Shown: positions 62,550 through 64,000 of the stretch, piece after piece
How the letters are laid out: each line of letters begins with the position of its first letter
Position numbering within the stretch: position 1 is the first letter of the stretch
Assembly (NCBI GenBank): GCA_035294005.1
Contig: DATGLT010000294.1
Location: 4,458 to 68,457, forward strand
Length of the DNA stretch: 64,000 nucleotides
Direction: 5' to 3'
Origin: JANXQE01 sp035294005
GTDB taxonomy: Bacteria; Verrucomicrobiota; Verrucomicrobiia; Limisphaerales; UBA8199
Translations under genes and position numbers: made by a program
The notes under the pieces: model-generated
What the model saw: the letters and a program-made list of their open reading frames with translations, nothing else
What the model was told of the DNA's origin: nothing
Database searches by the model: none

Positions 62550-62942
62550 ACCACCGCCGGATGCATGGCGCCAGCAGTGTGGTTATGCCTTTGTAGCATG
62601 AACTTCGACCCGATACCATCTCTTTCGGTCGTCCATTAAGGCCGGTGTCCGTTAAAATGATCACTTCGGCAAGTCTGGCGGACTTGCCAGGCGCGATTCT
62701 CGCGTTGGGCTCCGGCCGTGAAAGCGACAACGATTGGGCATGAGGCAAAACGCGGCAGTCCACCCTCCGCAGAACGCGCTTCGGAAAAACGCGCCCGCCG
62801 GTCTTTTCTCTGTGGAATTACGCAATAGCCTTCTCGATTGTGATCGGCCGGATTGAACCGCCAGCCGTGTCCGTCTCCAGATCACTGCCGAAGATTCTCC
62901 CTCTCCTCCTTTTGGAGGAGAGGGCCGGGGAGAGGAGGCCTC
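62550..62942. other. Intergenic region with REP-like palindrome
   Basis: These 393 bases hold no convincing gene. On the minus strand, 62,661-62,885 has an open frame containing A-F-C-L-M-P-N-R-C, faintly like the A-F-C-L-M-P-N-H-x-H-L part of Y1 transposases, which could be a second decayed fragment. The clear element is the palindrome at 62899-62924. Confidence 0.4.
62899..62924. repeat. REP-like palindrome beside RAYT remnant
   Basis: A perfect 11-bp stem (CCCTCTCCTCC with GGAGGAGAGGG) is closed by a TTTT loop, followed by a GGCCGGGGAGAGGAGG tract. This resembles the abundant CTCTCC/GGAGAGGGCCGGGG class of repetitive extragenic palindromes. It lies 18 bases from the end of the RAYT pseudogene, as REP sequences commonly do. 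Confidence 0.6.
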
Positions 62943-63212
62943 TCAATTTAACTTATTATATTCCCATCGATGCCGTTCACTAAACCACACGCAATAACTG
63001 CCGTTGAACCATTGCATGGCCCGGCTCAGATTGGCCTCGGTGTTTCAATCAGAAGATGGTAATGGTTGCTCGTCAGCACGTAGACATGAACCCGCGTTCC
63101 GAAGCGCTCGCTCAATTGGCCAGGCAGTTCCAGGAAATGAAACCGGGCCGTGTCGCCCCGGAAGATGTTGGTATCGACCGCCAGGTCTTTCGACGCGAAA
63201 TGCGCGTGCCAT
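62943..63212 (-). pseudogene. REP-associated tyrosine transposase (RAYT, Y1/IS200-like) remnant
   Basis: Reading three frames in turn on the minus strand gives a RAYT-like sequence: M-A-R-A-F-R-V-E-R-P-G-G-R-Y-Q, then F-H-F-L-E-L-P-G-Q-L-S-E-R-F-G-T-R-V-H, V-Y-V-L-T-S-N-H-Y-H-L-L-I-E-T-P (the HUH metal-binding pair N-H-Y-H), then N-L-S-R-A-M-Q-W-F-N-G-S-Y-C-V-W-F. At least two frameshifts and loss of the C-terminal half with the catalytic tyrosine make it inactive. Family members act on REP palindromes; one lies adjacent. Confidence 0.75.
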
Positions 63213-63273
63213 GAAGCAATTTAAGTCTGGTCTTGGTAATTAAGTCAATTCGAATTGTCAATTGTTGAGATCT

Positions 63274-63313
63274 GACCCCTACCGGATGACGGCGACCCCT
63301 ACCGGATGACGGC
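63274..63313 (+). repeat. Perfect 20-bp tandem duplication
   Basis: The unit GACCCCTACCGGATGACGGC occurs twice in direct contact (63274-63293 and 63294-63313). It lies 61 bases beyond the RAYT remnant, in a stretch without genes (63213-63461). Confidence 0.85.
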
Positions 63314-63461
63314 CACCCGGATCTGTTCGCCCAAATGGATCGGCCAAGCCAAGGCGCAAGCCGAGCGCCGAGAGCGCTCAACGCGGCGTACGCCACGTTG
63401 AGACCAGTGGTGAAAGGCGCTGGTTAATGGATTGTCAGCCGGCACAAGGAATGCGGGCATA

Positions 63462-64000
63462 TCAGTTAAACCAAACAATTCTGCGGGTCGATCGGTCCAT
63501 CAGCCAAAAGGCATCCTGGTTTCCCGGGCTCAACAGGTTGAGCTGCAAATCTGTCGCAGTCTTACCTTGCGGAGTTGTTCGGGGATCCAGCCATTTCTTG
63601 ATTTCAGAGTGTCCGTCGGCAAAAGACAATCCGGCGGCTCGGTTATGGTAGCTGGCTGGGAAATCAACCAACTTCCACTCTGTGGGGGCATCAGGATAAC
63701 CGAACATACCGACGCAGAACTCGCCATCGTTGATGCTATCCTGCCGTTCGTCTACGAACACAAACGTATGCGCCGCGCCCGGATCAGTAAGATCGCTCAT
63801 CTTATTATAGATACGGAATCCCTCGCCAAACCAGTGGGTGTCGCTCGAATTAAACCATGAGTTCATCGAGATGCTTCGCACACGCGGATAAGTCACTCCG
63901 TTATACTGAACCGTGCTCGGGTCCGACGGGCACTTCCAAACTTTGGCGTTCTTTCCGCAGTACTGCCACAACGGGCTCCTGGCCAGGTCCTGGTTCACGT
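63462..64000 (-). CDS. Pseudopilin-like protein, H-x9-DG C-terminus (5' end outside window)
   Basis: Only the last 178 residues or so are visible; the frame stays open to the right edge, so the prepilin leader is outside. The C-terminus has S-Y-H-N-R-A-A-G-L-S-F-A-D-G-H-S-E-I-K-K-W, the H-x9-D-G pattern also seen in the pseudopilin at 9739-10704. W-K-C-P-S-D-P and V-R-S-I-S-M-N-S-W fit the same family. A GTG at 63998 is an internal valine, not a start. Confidence 0.85.
   Translation of the reverse strand, partial: VNQDLARSPLWQYCGKNAKVWKCPSDPSTVQYNGVTYPRVRSISMNSWFNSSDTHWFGEGFRIYNKMSDLTDPGAAHTFVFVDERQDSINDGEFCVGMFGYPDAPTEWKLVDFPASYHNRAAGLSFADGHSEIKKWLDPRTTPQGKTATDLQLNLLSPGNQDAFWLMDRSTRRIVWFN

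Noticed and set aside
63004..63243. Plus-strand open frame near the right end as a gene
   Set aside because: The minus strand here reads as a RAYT remnant with recognisable motifs; the plus-strand frame has none.

Overview
The window reads as chromosomal DNA of a Gram-negative bacterium of the Verrucomicrobiota, probably a Pedosphaera/Limisphaerales-like soil or sediment lineage; this placement is an inference. It rests on moderately high GC, PEP-CTERM exported proteins, H-x9-DG type pseudopilins, the futalosine menaquinone route (mqnE-mqnA), an LptF/G permease, kdsB, a YidC with a large periplasmic domain, and very large secreted beta-helix proteins ending in a Ca-loop module. Genes are dense, lie on both strands in short operons, and often overlap by 4 bases. 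I see no CRISPR array, prophage or intact insertion sequence.

Layout. 1-3276: a PEP-CTERM gene cut by the window edge, its frameshifted tandem copy, an exported rhodanese with a strong terminator, and a secreted GH39-type glycosidase. 3314-5414 (-): ECF sigma factor, one-span probable anti-sigma protein and exported PDZ protein. 5488-7551: mqnE and mqnA. 7553-10704 (-): sugar nucleotidyltransferase, histidinol-phosphatase, lipoprotein, pseudopilin. 11047-17030: rhamnulokinase-like kinase, small conserved protein, FHA/zinc protein, GH32 glycosidase and M14 peptidase. 17162-21542: kdsB, pyrG, folC and a HAD hydrolase. 21666-25037: sdhCAB. 25051-28023 (-): GAF histidine kinase and LptF/G permease. 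28176: infA with a TTG start. 28410-32984 (-): transketolase, tRNA-Arg(CCG), glycosyltransferase and PQQ-type propeller. 33179-43328: unknown secreted protein, moeA, proB, mazG, M29 aminopeptidase, LysR regulator, hybrid kinase lacking its histidine, purine nucleoside phosphorylase, and a MoeB-rhodanese fusion.

43337-46429 (-) is the conserved rpmH-rnpA-yidD-yidC-jag cluster with a good promoter before rpmH; dnaA is not beside it. 46892-52579 encodes an 1895-residue secreted protein made of four beta-helix modules separated by Ig-like and PKD domains. 52606-57681 (-) is a sensor kinase, LuxR-type regulator and recG operon. 57880-62549 (-) holds a CotH-like protein and a Ser/Thr kinase with TPR repeats. 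The right edge holds a decayed RAYT (REP-associated transposase) next to a REP-like palindrome, and the 3' part of another pseudopilin gene.

Together the genes give housekeeping functions (translation, nucleotide and menaquinone synthesis, respiration, envelope assembly) mixed with secreted glycan-active or adhesive proteins and many signalling proteins. No new multi-gene defence or metabolic system is evident. The most unusual items are the modular giant protein, the kinase with leucine at the phospho-acceptor site, the RAYT/REP remnant, the sigma/anti-sigma/PDZ operon and the decaying PEP-CTERM pair.
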